Assembly: GCA_937859895.1 (NCBI GenBank) | Contig: CALMAV010000314.1 | Location: forward strand, 1 to 6,330 | DNA length: 6,330 bases | From: an uncultured Bryobacterales bacterium | GTDB taxonomy: Bacteria > Acidobacteriota > Terriglobia > Bryobacterales > Bryobacteraceae | Direction: 5' to 3' | Shown: positions 1 to 6,220 of the stretch, one piece after another | Position numbering within the stretch: the stretch's first letter is position 1 | How the letters are laid out: every line of letters starts with the position of its first letter | Position numbers and translations under genes: made by a program | Notes under the pieces: model-generated | Told to the model about the DNA's origin: nothing | The model's database searches: none | The model's input: only the letters and a program-made list of their open reading frames with translations

Positions 1-1
1 C

Positions 2-418
2 ACGCGCCTTCCTGACGAGGCTTTCCTAGCACTCACTCTGCTGAAGAACGGTCAGCCGTCCAAAGGTCGGAATGTGGCGAAAGTTTTTGCTCACGTGCAC
101 GAGGTCCGCTGCTCGCATCTGACCAGGGCATTTCTACCCGGCGTACCTCGTTTCGAGTCCGGTGCGGCCCCAACTCGCGAGCAGCTTGTCGAGGCCTTTA
201 CCATTTCCAGTTCTGCCGTAGAAAGTCGGTTGACTGCGATCATCAACAGCAATGAGCGGATCAAGGATCGCGATGGACTCGTTCTACTCGGGTATTTGAT
301 GACCCATGAAGCGCACCATCGCGGACAGATTCTGTTGGCCTGCAAGCAATCAGCAATCCGCATGCCCGAAGAGTTCCGGTGGGACATTTGGAGCCACTGG
401 TTCCGCCCAGCGTTCTAA
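2..418 (+). CDS. DinB/YfiT-like family protein, 5'-truncated by window edge
   Basis: This is the C-terminal part of a DinB-like (DUF664/YfiT-type) four-helix-bundle protein. The family binds a divalent metal through three histidines, and many members act as thiol-dependent transferases or have no known substrate. The frame is open without a stop back to base 2, giving 138 visible residues. A GTG at 74 could be read as a start, but it would remove part of the helix carrying the first histidine, so the true start is probably left of the window. The first metal-ligand candidate is the His of the AHVHEVR segment (codon 92-94). The other two are the outer histidines of HEAHHRGQI (codons 305-307 and 317-319), the family's hallmark. 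The end, DIWSHWFR, resembles the usual tryptophan-containing C-terminus. It is unrelated to the Pol IV gene that is also called dinB. Family assignment is firm; substrate is unknown. Confidence 0.82.
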   Translation, partial: TRLPDEAFLALTLLKNGQPSKGRNVAKVFAHVHEVRCSHLTRAFLPGVPRFESGAAPTREQLVEAFTISSSAVESRLTAIINSNERIKDRDGLVLLGYLMTHEAHHRGQILLACKQSAIRMPEEFRWDIWSHWFRPAF

Positions 419-448
419 TGTCACGAGCGCCTTTTACTCGTGACATTA
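416..448. repeat. Perfect 12-bp inverted repeat after the DinB-like gene
   Basis: The arms TAATGTCACGAG (416-427) and CTCGTGACATTA (437-448) are exact reverse complements separated by a 9-base loop. The left arm starts with the TAA stop codon of the upstream gene. The right arm ends 6 bases before the AGGAGG of the Uma2 gene. No T-run follows, so it is not a standard intrinsic terminator. Arm centres are 21 bp apart, about two helical turns, which would suit a dimeric DNA-binding protein. An RNA hairpin shielding transcript ends, or a terminator that needs no U-tract, is also possible. The repeat is seen directly; its function is inference. Confidence 0.8.
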
Positions 449-454
449 TGAGGT

Positions 455-460
455 AGGAGG
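455..460 (+). promoter_or_regulatory. Strong ribosome binding site for the Uma2 gene
   Basis: AGGAGG lies 5 bases before the ATG at 466. It is the best Shine-Dalgarno match in the window and fixes the start of the Uma2 gene. It sits just beyond the right arm of the inverted repeat, so any hairpin there would be close to the ribosome landing site but would not cover it. Confidence 0.8.
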
Positions 461-465
461 AGCTT

Positions 466-981
466 ATGGCGTCGCAGATCATTCCCAGCACCGAATCAAT
501 CGACACTAGCCGCTATGAGTGCATTGACGGCCAGCTCGTGGAGCGTCCTGTGCCTAACTTCCAACACTCGCGGACTCAAGAGAATCTGTGCGTGTCTCTT
601 CGCCCGCTGGCACGATCTGCGGGGTTGCAAAGCGGACCTGAGCTTTCGGTTGATAAGTCGCCGGGTTCGCAGAGCGATTGGATGACTCCTGATTATGCTC
701 TTTCTTTTCCTGGAGGGTATCAGTTGAATGCCAATGGACATGTCCTCCCGCCGATTCTTCTAATTGCAGAAGTGCTCTCGCCCGGGCAGAACTTCTTTAA
801 CATGCGCAAGAAGGTCGAACGGTATCTTGTGTGGGGTGTGCAAACCGTATGGCTTCTTGATCCGCAGTTGTCTACTGCTCTGGTTTTCAATGCTGGTGAG
901 CTCAGTTCAGGCCTGTTAGTCAAGGACGGTGACTTGCGGGCTGGAGATATTGCCATCCCGCTTGCTGACGTTTTCATCTAG
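466..981 (+). CDS. Uma2 family endonuclease (DUF820, PD-(D/E)XK-like)
   Basis: The 171-residue protein belongs to the Uma2/DUF820 family, a large group of putative restriction-endonuclease-like nucleases that are often multicopy in cyanobacteria, Acidobacteriota and similar bacteria and are mostly uncharacterised. Motifs appear in family order. They are YECIDGQLVERPVP at 17-30 (family form: yEiidGelverp), His34, PDYALS with the candidate catalytic Asp76, AEVLSP with Glu102, KVERY at 116-120 (the conserved Lys and Tyr), then GVQTVWLLDP at 124-133. Length is slightly below the usual 180-200 residues, but no core motif is missing. One change is seen: the Asp usually found after EVLSPS/T (family: D...K...Y) is replaced in the QNFFNMRKK stretch. 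It follows the DinB-like gene by 47 bases and is separated from yebC by 84 bases. No toxin, antitoxin or methylase partner is visible beside it. Target and role are unknown. Confidence 0.88.
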   Translation: MASQIIPSTESIDTSRYECIDGQLVERPVPNFQHSRTQENLCVSLRPLARSAGLQSGPELSVDKSPGSQSDWMTPDYALSFPGGYQLNANGHVLPPILLIAEVLSPGQNFFNMRKKVERYLVWGVQTVWLLDPQLSTALVFNAGELSSGLLVKDGDLRAGDIAIPLADVFI

Positions 982-1054
982 CCACAGCTGAGCCGTTACT
1001 AAGCTGTTATACGACCTCACGCCTTTGATATGCTCGAAAGTTAGAATTACTCCT

Positions 1055-1059
1055 GAGGT
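1055..1059 (+). promoter_or_regulatory. Ribosome binding site deciding the GTG start of yebC
   Basis: GAGGT lies 6 bases before the GTG at 1066. With the conserved N-terminus that follows (SGHSKW after the initiator Met), it shows that GTG is the true start. Confidence 0.65.
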
Positions 1060-1065
1060 TCTCCC

Positions 1066-1812
1066 GTGTCTGGACATAGTAAGTGGGCCACAATCAAGCA
1101 CAAGAAAGCGGCCTTAGATTCAAAGCGTGGCAAAGTCTTTACCCGGCTGATTAAGGAAATCATGATTGCTGCGCGCGGCGGCGGTGGTGATGCCGACGGT
1201 AATCCTAGATTGCGTACGGCCATTATTGCTGCGAAGGCTGTTAGTATGCCTGCCGATAACATTAAGCGCGCGGTGATGCGTGGTACTGGCGAAATTGAAG
1301 GCGGCCAGATCGATGAAATTCTTTTTGAAGGCTATGGACCCGGTGGTGCGGCTGTGCTGGTCAATACAGCGACTGACAACCGTAATCGGACGGTGAGCGA
1401 GATCCGCCATATGTTCTCTAAGAATGGCGGGAATTTGGGTGAAGTTGGTAGTGTTGCCTGGATGTTCGAGCGCAAGAGTCAGATCATTATTGACGCTGCT
1501 CAAACAACAGAAGACCAGCTGATGAACATTGCTCTTGAGGCCGGTGCGGATGATATTCGGGAAGAGGACGGCGCCTGGGAAGTCTTATCTGCACCGGAGG
1601 CACACGATGCGGTTCTCGCGGCTTTAGAGAAAGCGAAGATCCCCACCGAATCAGCAGAAGTGGCGATGGTGCCCAAGAATACGATCAAGCTGGAAGGCAA
1701 AAATGCTACTGCCATGCTCAAGCTCTACGATCAGCTGGAAGAGCATGACGATGTCCAGAATGTATACGGCAACTACGAAGTGGATGAGGCAGAAGTCGAA
1801 GCACTCGCCTAA
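1066..1812 (+). CDS. yebC: YebC/PmpR/TACO1 family protein
   Basis: This is a full-length (248 aa) YebC family protein. Members were first annotated as transcriptional regulators (PmpR). The mitochondrial homologue TACO1 and more recent bacterial work point to a role in translation, helping ribosomes through difficult stretches such as polyproline. The hallmark N-terminus SGHSKWATIKHKKAALDSKR is present at residues 2-21. It is followed by the Gly-rich ARGGGGDADGNPRLR segment (36-50), then MPADNIKRA, the EGYGPGG motif (family form also EGYGPGG) and GSVAWMF. The acidic C-terminal region ends in the family's NVYGNYEVDE-like segment. The start is GTG. The gene sits 21 bases before ruvC, an arrangement conserved across many bacteria. 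Whether it acts on transcription or translation in this organism cannot be read from sequence. Confidence 0.97.
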   Translation: MSGHSKWATIKHKKAALDSKRGKVFTRLIKEIMIAARGGGGDADGNPRLRTAIIAAKAVSMPADNIKRAVMRGTGEIEGGQIDEILFEGYGPGGAAVLVNTATDNRNRTVSEIRHMFSKNGGNLGEVGSVAWMFERKSQIIIDAAQTTEDQLMNIALEAGADDIREEDGAWEVLSAPEAHDAVLAALEKAKIPTESAEVAMVPKNTIKLEGKNATAMLKLYDQLEEHDDVQNVYGNYEVDEAEVEALA

Positions 1813-1833
1813 GTTGCCGATTCTATAAAGCTA

Positions 1834-2331
1834 ATGCGGATCGTCGGAATAGACTGCGGGACCGAGCGGACAGGTTTCGGAGTGATCGAGTCCGACGGTC
1901 GCTCCCATAGGCTGATTGAAGCAGGAGTAATTCGAACCAAGCCTGCTTATCCGTTAGAGTTTCGCTTGGCCCAAATTGCACGCGAACTCCGTAGTGTACT
2001 GGTTCAATATGCGCCCCACATCATGTCCGTAGAGGAAGTGTTTTACGCGGTTAATGCCAAGTCAGCGTTGAAGCTTGCCCATGTCCGTGGCGTGGCTTTG
2101 CTGCTGGCTGCCGAAGCGGGGCTGCCGGTCTCTGAATACTCACCACTGGAAGTGAAAATTAGCGTAGTTGGGTATGGACGTGCCGAGAAGCAGCAGGTGG
2201 AGATGATGGTGCAATCACTCTTAGGAATTGACCGTCAGTTCAAGTCGTACGACGCAACTGATGCCTTGGCCGTCGCTATCTGTCATGCAGCACGCATGAA
2301 CTATCAGCAGGCCGTTGGGGCAGAGAGTTGA
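1834..2331 (+). CDS. ruvC: Holliday junction resolvase RuvC
   Basis: RuvC is the dimeric, metal-dependent endonuclease that cuts Holliday junctions after RuvAB-driven branch migration in recombination repair. The 165-residue length is close to E. coli RuvC (173). All four catalytic acids are present: Asp7 (GIDCGTERTGFG), Glu67 (VEEVFYAVN), and Asp140 and Asp143 (DATDALAVAICHA). They correspond to D7, E66, D138 and D141 of the E. coli enzyme. Phe70 matches the junction-wedging Phe69. The ATG at 1834 places Asp7 in the usual position; only a weak Shine-Dalgarno sequence precedes it. It follows yebC by 21 bases, and its TGA overlaps the TTG start of the next gene. RuvA and RuvB are not in the window and must be encoded elsewhere if the pathway is complete. 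Confidence 0.97.
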   Translation: MRIVGIDCGTERTGFGVIESDGRSHRLIEAGVIRTKPAYPLEFRLAQIARELRSVLVQYAPHIMSVEEVFYAVNAKSALKLAHVRGVALLLAAEAGLPVSEYSPLEVKISVVGYGRAEKQQVEMMVQSLLGIDRQFKSYDATDALAVAICHAARMNYQQAVGAES

Positions 2332-2978
2332 AAACGCTTGCGCTTATCTGGGCTCTTTGTGCGTCTGCGCTTGCTGCTCCAGCCCGGCTGACTTACACCA
2401 AGAGCTTTCCGGGCAGCACGCCTGCGTACGTCTCTATTCAAGTTGACCGAACTGGCGCACTGGAGTACAAAGAATCGACCTCGGCAGATGAGCAGCCGTT
2501 GAAAGCGCAGATGAAAGAAGCGGACGTTACTCCGCTATTCACTTGTGCCGAGCAGTTGGAGTACTTCAAGCAACCGATCGAGTCGGGCTTGAAAGTTGCT
2601 AATACAGGCAAGAAGGTGTTCCGGTATGAACCCGAAGCTGGGCCAGCTTCGGAAACAACGTTCAACTACTCCATCATGCCTGTTGCGCAGCAGTTGCTTG
2701 AGCGGTTTGAACAGATCGCAGCGAGCGAGCGCGCCTATATTGATCTGGATCGCGCCATACACTTCGACAAACTAGGCGTAAACGACGCGTTGGCTGAGAC
2801 CGAGGCGCTTTGGCTCCACAAACAGCTGACTGCTCCCGAGCAGTTTGTTCCGCTACTGACCCGGATCGCCTCGCACGAGACATTTATGCATCTGGTTCGC
2901 GATCGTGCTGCCCGCTTACGCGACGAGTTTACAGGCACTGTCCCGCAAACAGCTCAATCGGACACTAAGCCGCAGTGA
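2328..2978 (+). CDS. Secreted/periplasmic protein of unknown function
   Basis: I do not recognise this 216-residue protein. The N-terminus MKTLALIWALCASALAAP is a clear Sec signal peptide: one Lys, a hydrophobic core to about residue 15, and a signal peptidase I site after ALA at 14-16. The single early Cys is not in a good lipobox, so a lipoprotein is unlikely. The mature part appears to have a beta-rich first half (about 20-110) with evenly alternating residues, then a helical, charged second half, ending in a Thr/Gln-rich tail. No enzyme motif or membrane span is visible after the signal. The TTG start overlaps the ruvC stop as TTGA, and its own TGA overlaps the deoB GTG as GTGA, so translation is probably coupled on both sides. 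The signal peptide and tight packing argue strongly that it is a real gene. Its export does not match its neighbours' cytoplasmic roles. Confidence 0.85.
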   Translation: MKTLALIWALCASALAAPARLTYTKSFPGSTPAYVSIQVDRTGALEYKESTSADEQPLKAQMKEADVTPLFTCAEQLEYFKQPIESGLKVANTGKKVFRYEPEAGPASETTFNYSIMPVAQQLLERFEQIAASERAYIDLDRAIHFDKLGVNDALAETEALWLHKQLTAPEQFVPLLTRIASHETFMHLVRDRAARLRDEFTGTVPQTAQSDTKPQ

Positions 2979-4156
2979 GCGAAGGGTACAGTTCGGTCCG
3001 CCGGGTTATTTGGATTGTGCTCGACAGCGTAGGTATTGGTGCAATGCCTGATGCTGCAAGCTATGGTGACGAAGGCAGCAATACGCTGGGCAATATCGCG
3101 GCCCGCAGGCCGTTGCAGTTACCGTTCATGGCACAGCTGGGGCTGGGTAACATTGCGCCCATTGCCGGCATTCCAGCAGCTGCGAACCCAAGCGGAGCAT
3201 TCGGAAAATGCACACTTGCTTCTCCCGGCAAGGACACCACGACTGGTCATTGGGAAATGGCCGGTATTATTCTGGACAAGCCGTTTCCGCTCTTCCCCCA
3301 TGGCTTTCCGCTCGAAATCACTGAGGCTTTTGAAAGGCAGACTGGACGCAAATGCCTGGGCAACAAAGCGGCTTCGGGGACCGAGATCATTCAGGAGCTA
3401 GGAGGGGAACACCTTCGCACCGGTTCACCCATCGTCTATACTTCTGCCGATAGCGTATTTCAGGTAGCTGCGCATGAAGACGTTATTCCACTGCCAGAGC
3501 TTTACCAGATGTGCGAGAAAGCACGTGCGATACTCAGTGGTCCGAATGAGGTAGGCCGGGTCATTGCGCGTCTTTTCACGGGTAGCGACGGGCACTTTAC
3601 ACGCACCCCAAATCGCAAAGACTTTGCTGTGCCGCCGCCTGCGGGCATGCTGCTCGATCAGCTAGCCGAGCGCAAGATCAGCGTGCAGGCAATTGGCAAG
3701 ATTGCTGACATCTTTCTCAGCCGAGGCATCAGTTGCTCTTCGAAAACGAAAGACAACTGCGACGGCATGAGACAGACTGCCGAGGCAATGCAAAGGCAAA
3801 AGGACGGCCTGATATTCACCAACCTGGTTGACTTCGATCAGCAGTTTGGCCATCGCAACGATGTGGAAGGTTATGCCGCAGCTCTGGAGGCCGTTGATGC
3901 TTGGCTGCCCTCGCTGGAAATAGCCGAGGGCGACATGCTGATTTTGACCGCTGATCATGGATGCGATCCTACTACGCCCTCAACCGACCACTCACGTGAA
4001 TACACGCCTCTGCTGGTGCACGGACCATCTGTAAGGCCAGGGATCAATCTCGGCACTCGTGCCACGCTCGCCGATATCGGGCAGACAGTGGCTGAGATCT
4101 TCGGTGCGCGATTGCCAGCTGGGACGAGCTTTCTACAGGACGTCGCGAAAGGATAA
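2975..4156 (+). CDS. deoB: Phosphopentomutase
   Basis: DeoB is a cytoplasmic Mn-dependent enzyme of the alkaline phosphatase superfamily. It interconverts ribose-1-phosphate and ribose-5-phosphate, and the deoxy forms, in nucleoside salvage and breakdown. The 393 residues match the family length (about 390-410). Metal-site residues are all visible: Asp17 in IVLDSVGIG, Asp288 and His293 in DFDQQFGHRND, Asp327-His328 in LTADHG, and His339 in STDHSREYTP. The phosphate-carrying Thr lies in GKDTTTGHWEMAG (85-97). The cap-domain region between about 100 and 220 is intact. GTG at 2975 is the only usable start before the catalytic Asp and overlaps the upstream stop, which suggests translational coupling. 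tpiA follows 14 bases after its TAA. Other deo genes (deoA, deoC, deoD) are not present here. Confidence 0.97.
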   Translation: MSEGYSSVRRVIWIVLDSVGIGAMPDAASYGDEGSNTLGNIAARRPLQLPFMAQLGLGNIAPIAGIPAAANPSGAFGKCTLASPGKDTTTGHWEMAGIILDKPFPLFPHGFPLEITEAFERQTGRKCLGNKAASGTEIIQELGGEHLRTGSPIVYTSADSVFQVAAHEDVIPLPELYQMCEKARAILSGPNEVGRVIARLFTGSDGHFTRTPNRKDFAVPPPAGMLLDQLAERKISVQAIGKIADIFLSRGISCSSKTKDNCDGMRQTAEAMQRQKDGLIFTNLVDFDQQFGHRNDVEGYAAALEAVDAWLPSLEIAEGDMLILTADHGCDPTTPSTDHSREYTPLLVHGPSVRPGINLGTRATLADIGQTVAEIFGARLPAGTSFLQDVAKG

Positions 4157-4159
4157 GGA
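4155..4159 (+). promoter_or_regulatory. Probable ribosome binding site of tpiA
   Basis: AAGGA overlaps the deoB stop codon and lies 11 bases before the ATG at 4171, a little further than ideal. It fits tpiA being translated from the same transcript as deoB. Confidence 0.45.
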
Positions 4160-4170
4160 CAACCGGAATA

Positions 4171-4932
4171 ATGAGACGGCGTATCATGGCCGCGAATTGG
4201 AAGATGTACAAGAACGCGGCCCAGACCACCAATTACTTTGAGCAGTTTAAGCCCTTGCTGGCGAATTCGAATAGCCCAGCGAGATGCGATATCGTAATCT
4301 TCCCTACAAGCCTTTCGGTTCCGGCCGCAGTGGTGGCGGCAGCGGGCTCCTCCATTTCCATTGGTGGACAGAACATCTATTGGGAGCGCAAAGGTGCATT
4401 TACCGGCGAGGTCTCCGGCGAGATGCTGCACGCTGCGGGAGCTACCTGGGTGATTGTCGGCCACAGTGAGCGGCGCCAGTATTTCGGTGAGACAGACGGC
4501 GCTGTGTTAAAGAAAACTCAATCGGCTCTCGAGGCTGGCCTAAACCCTATCATTTGCGTGGGTGAACGTTTGGAGGAACATAAATCGGGCAAGACGGCGG
4601 AGGTTCTGGTCAGGCAATTTGCGGGTGGTATCGCCGGCTTAACCGAGGAGCAGTTCTCGAAAGTGGCCATAGCTTACGAGCCAGTGTGGGCAATCGGAAC
4701 AGGACAGTCAGCGACTCCGCATATTGCAGCCGATGCGCATCGGTTGATCCGTTCGGAAGCTGACAAGCGTTTTGGCCAAGAAGCAGCCCAGGCAGTTCGC
4801 ATATTGTATGGAGGTAGCGTGAAGCCCGATAACATCGAAGGCTTCATGCGGCAGGATGAAATTGATGGTTCACTGGTCGGCGGTGCCAGTCTCGATCCGC
4901 AGTCATTCGCCAAAATCGTCGGGGCTGCTTAG
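4171..4932 (+). CDS. tpiA: Triosephosphate isomerase
   Basis: TpiA interconverts dihydroxyacetone phosphate and glyceraldehyde-3-phosphate in glycolysis and gluconeogenesis. The 253 residues give a complete TIM barrel. Active-site residues are in place: Asn9 and Lys11 (AANWKMYK), the electrophile His98 (VGHSERR), the catalytic base Glu170 (AYEPVWAIGTG, which also opens flexible loop 6), and the phosphate-binding glycines of YGGSVKP (213-219) and VGGASL (236-241). An internal ATG at 4186 would cut off the start of beta-strand 1, so 4171 is preferred. In many bacteria tpiA follows gap-pgk and precedes secG; here it follows deoB and no secG is seen. Its last 30 bases overlap the convergent dinB gene, and no intrinsic terminator is visible after its TAG. 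Confidence 0.97.
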   Translation: MRRRIMAANWKMYKNAAQTTNYFEQFKPLLANSNSPARCDIVIFPTSLSVPAAVVAAAGSSISIGGQNIYWERKGAFTGEVSGEMLHAAGATWVIVGHSERRQYFGETDGAVLKKTQSALEAGLNPIICVGERLEEHKSGKTAEVLVRQFAGGIAGLTEEQFSKVAIAYEPVWAIGTGQSATPHIAADAHRLIRSEADKRFGQEAAQAVRILYGGSVKPDNIEGFMRQDEIDGSLVGGASLDPQSFAKIVGAA

Positions 4933-6204
4933 AGGCCTTTGCATTCGGCCAGGGTTGCGATCGGTGCGCTTCTCTTTGGCAGACTTGCCCGGCAAGTCAA
5001 ACGGATTATCATGCACCTTTTCACGAATGCCTGAGTTGATTGTTTTACCGAGAGAGATGCTGCGCTCGCCGAACCGATCGCGAATGTGATCGACGGAACG
5101 GAATGCTTCGCGAAGGCGCTGCGTTTTGTCTTCTGCCAGCAAATTCATCTGCCCTTCGACGTGAGACAGGGTGCCGGCATGGACGCCTAGCAGTCGCACA
5201 GGGGTTTTCCCATCCCAGGCTTGCTGGAATAGAGCAATCATAGCGGTCGCCAGTTCGCCGTCCAATTGTGTGCCATGGTCGAGCGTTGTAGCGCGCGTGA
5301 GAGTTGTGAAGTCTTGAAAACGGAGTTTCAACTGCACCGTCTTTGAGTAAAGCTTATGCTCGCGAAGGCGTTTGGCCACCATCTCGGAAAGCCGAATCAG
5401 CGCAGTGTGGATCTTGTCATATTCAGCAACATCTTCGCGAAAAGTATGTTCGTGACTGATCGACTTCGGATCATCTCGCTCGCCGATCGCTGTGTCAAAC
5501 CAAGCACCTGCATCTTCTCCGCGAGCTTTCCCTGCAAGCGCCAAACCCCACCTGCCGAAGCGGCTGGCCAGAAATGCCTCCTCAAGTTTCGCCAGGTCAC
5601 CTACATGCTTTATGCCGAGCTTATGTAGGGACTCCTCGGTCTTCTTTCCAACTCCCGGAATCTTCTTGACCTCCAAGCCGGCCAGAAAAGCAGCTTCCAT
5701 ACCGGGCACGATGTACAGTACGCCGTTGGGCTTGGCCTGGTCCGACGAGACTTTTGCTACCAGGCGTGACGAAGCAAGACCCAAAGAACAGCGCAGGCCG
5801 GTCTGAGCTCCAACGGCTTCGTGCAGTTTGTGGGCGGCCAGCAGGGCTGGTCCAAGCAGGCGTTGCGTGCCGGTCAGGTCCAGGTAGGCTTCGTCGATAG
5901 AAGCCATCTCCACGGCCGGCGAAAACGTCTGAAGTATCTCGTAAACTTTCCTCGAGTACTCGCGATAGCGTTCGAAGTGACCCGGAACAAAAATAGCTTT
6001 CGGACAGAGCCGCGCTGCAACACGCAACGGCATGGCTGAATGAACGCCGAACTTTCGTGCTGCATAGGAGGCAGCTGCGACTACGCCGCGCTCGGTTGCT
6101 TTACCGCCCACAACAACTGGCTTGCCCTTCAGCGACGGGTCAAAGAGCTCTTCCACAGAGACGAAAAACGCGTCCATGTCGACGTGGCAGACCAGTCGTT
6201 GCAT
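4903..6204 (-). CDS. dinB: DNA polymerase IV (Y-family translesion polymerase)
   Basis: Pol IV is the error-prone Y-family polymerase that extends past damaged bases and mispaired ends. At 433 residues it is longer than E. coli Pol IV (351). Catalytic acids are Asp9 (HVDMDAFF), Asp104 and Glu105 (SIDEAYLD); Phe14 is the probable steric gate against ribonucleotides. The HhH thumb motif IPGVGKKTEESLHKLGI covers 182-198. The little finger begins near residue 245, and QMNLL (352-356) is the probable beta-clamp binding motif (consensus QLxLF). RDRFGERSI at 375-383 closes the conserved core. A tail of about 50 basic and polar residues follows, including HDNPFDLPGK. The ATG at 6204 gives the standard N-terminus; its Shine-Dalgarno is weak. 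The final nine residues are encoded antisense to the end of tpiA. No LexA-type operator was recognised upstream. Confidence 0.97.
   Translation of the reverse strand: MQRLVCHVDMDAFFVSVEELFDPSLKGKPVVVGGKATERGVVAAASYAARKFGVHSAMPLRVAARLCPKAIFVPGHFERYREYSRKVYEILQTFSPAVEMASIDEAYLDLTGTQRLLGPALLAAHKLHEAVGAQTGLRCSLGLASSRLVAKVSSDQAKPNGVLYIVPGMEAAFLAGLEVKKIPGVGKKTEESLHKLGIKHVGDLAKLEEAFLASRFGRWGLALAGKARGEDAGAWFDTAIGERDDPKSISHEHTFREDVAEYDKIHTALIRLSEMVAKRLREHKLYSKTVQLKLRFQDFTTLTRATTLDHGTQLDGELATAMIALFQQAWDGKTPVRLLGVHAGTLSHVEGQMNLLAEDKTQRLREAFRSVDHIRDRFGERSISLGKTINSGIREKVHDNPFDLPGKSAKEKRTDRNPGRMQRPLSSPDDFGE
4982..4998. repeat. 8-bp inverted repeat inside the dinB tail, downstream of tpiA
   Basis: GACTTGCC and GGCAAGTC flank a single C at 4990. 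The repeat lies 49 bases past the tpiA stop and within the DLPGK codons of dinB. It could fold as a short hairpin on either transcript, but no T-run follows on either strand, so I do not call it a terminator. It may be a by-product of coding. Confidence 0.4.
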
Positions 6205-6220
6205 ACAAAACTCGCAGATC

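Noticed and set aside
74..76. GTG at 74 as the start of the DinB-like gene
   Set aside because: The frame is open upstream to the window edge, and this start would delete most of the first helices, including the approach to the metal-binding His.
984..1007. 6-bp inverted repeat ACAGCT/AGCTGT after the Uma2 stop
   Set aside because: The stem is short, the 12-base loop is long and no T-run follows, so it is too weak to call a terminator.
1042..1047. TAGAAT, a possible -10 box before yebC
   Set aside because: No -35 partner lies at 16-18 bp. Transcription would also begin at the Shine-Dalgarno itself, leaving no room for ribosome binding.
1120..1503. 127-codon open frame on the minus strand inside yebC
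   Set aside because: It is antisense to a highly conserved gene and has no family resemblance.
3036..3401. 121-codon open frame on the plus strand inside deoB
   Set aside because: It is an alternate frame of the active-site region of DeoB, rich in Arg, Trp and Ser as expected from a shifted frame.
3955..4464. 169-codon open frame on the minus strand across the deoB end and tpiA start
   Set aside because: It is antisense to two well-conserved enzymes, has no recognisable motifs, and its composition is that of a frame shadow.
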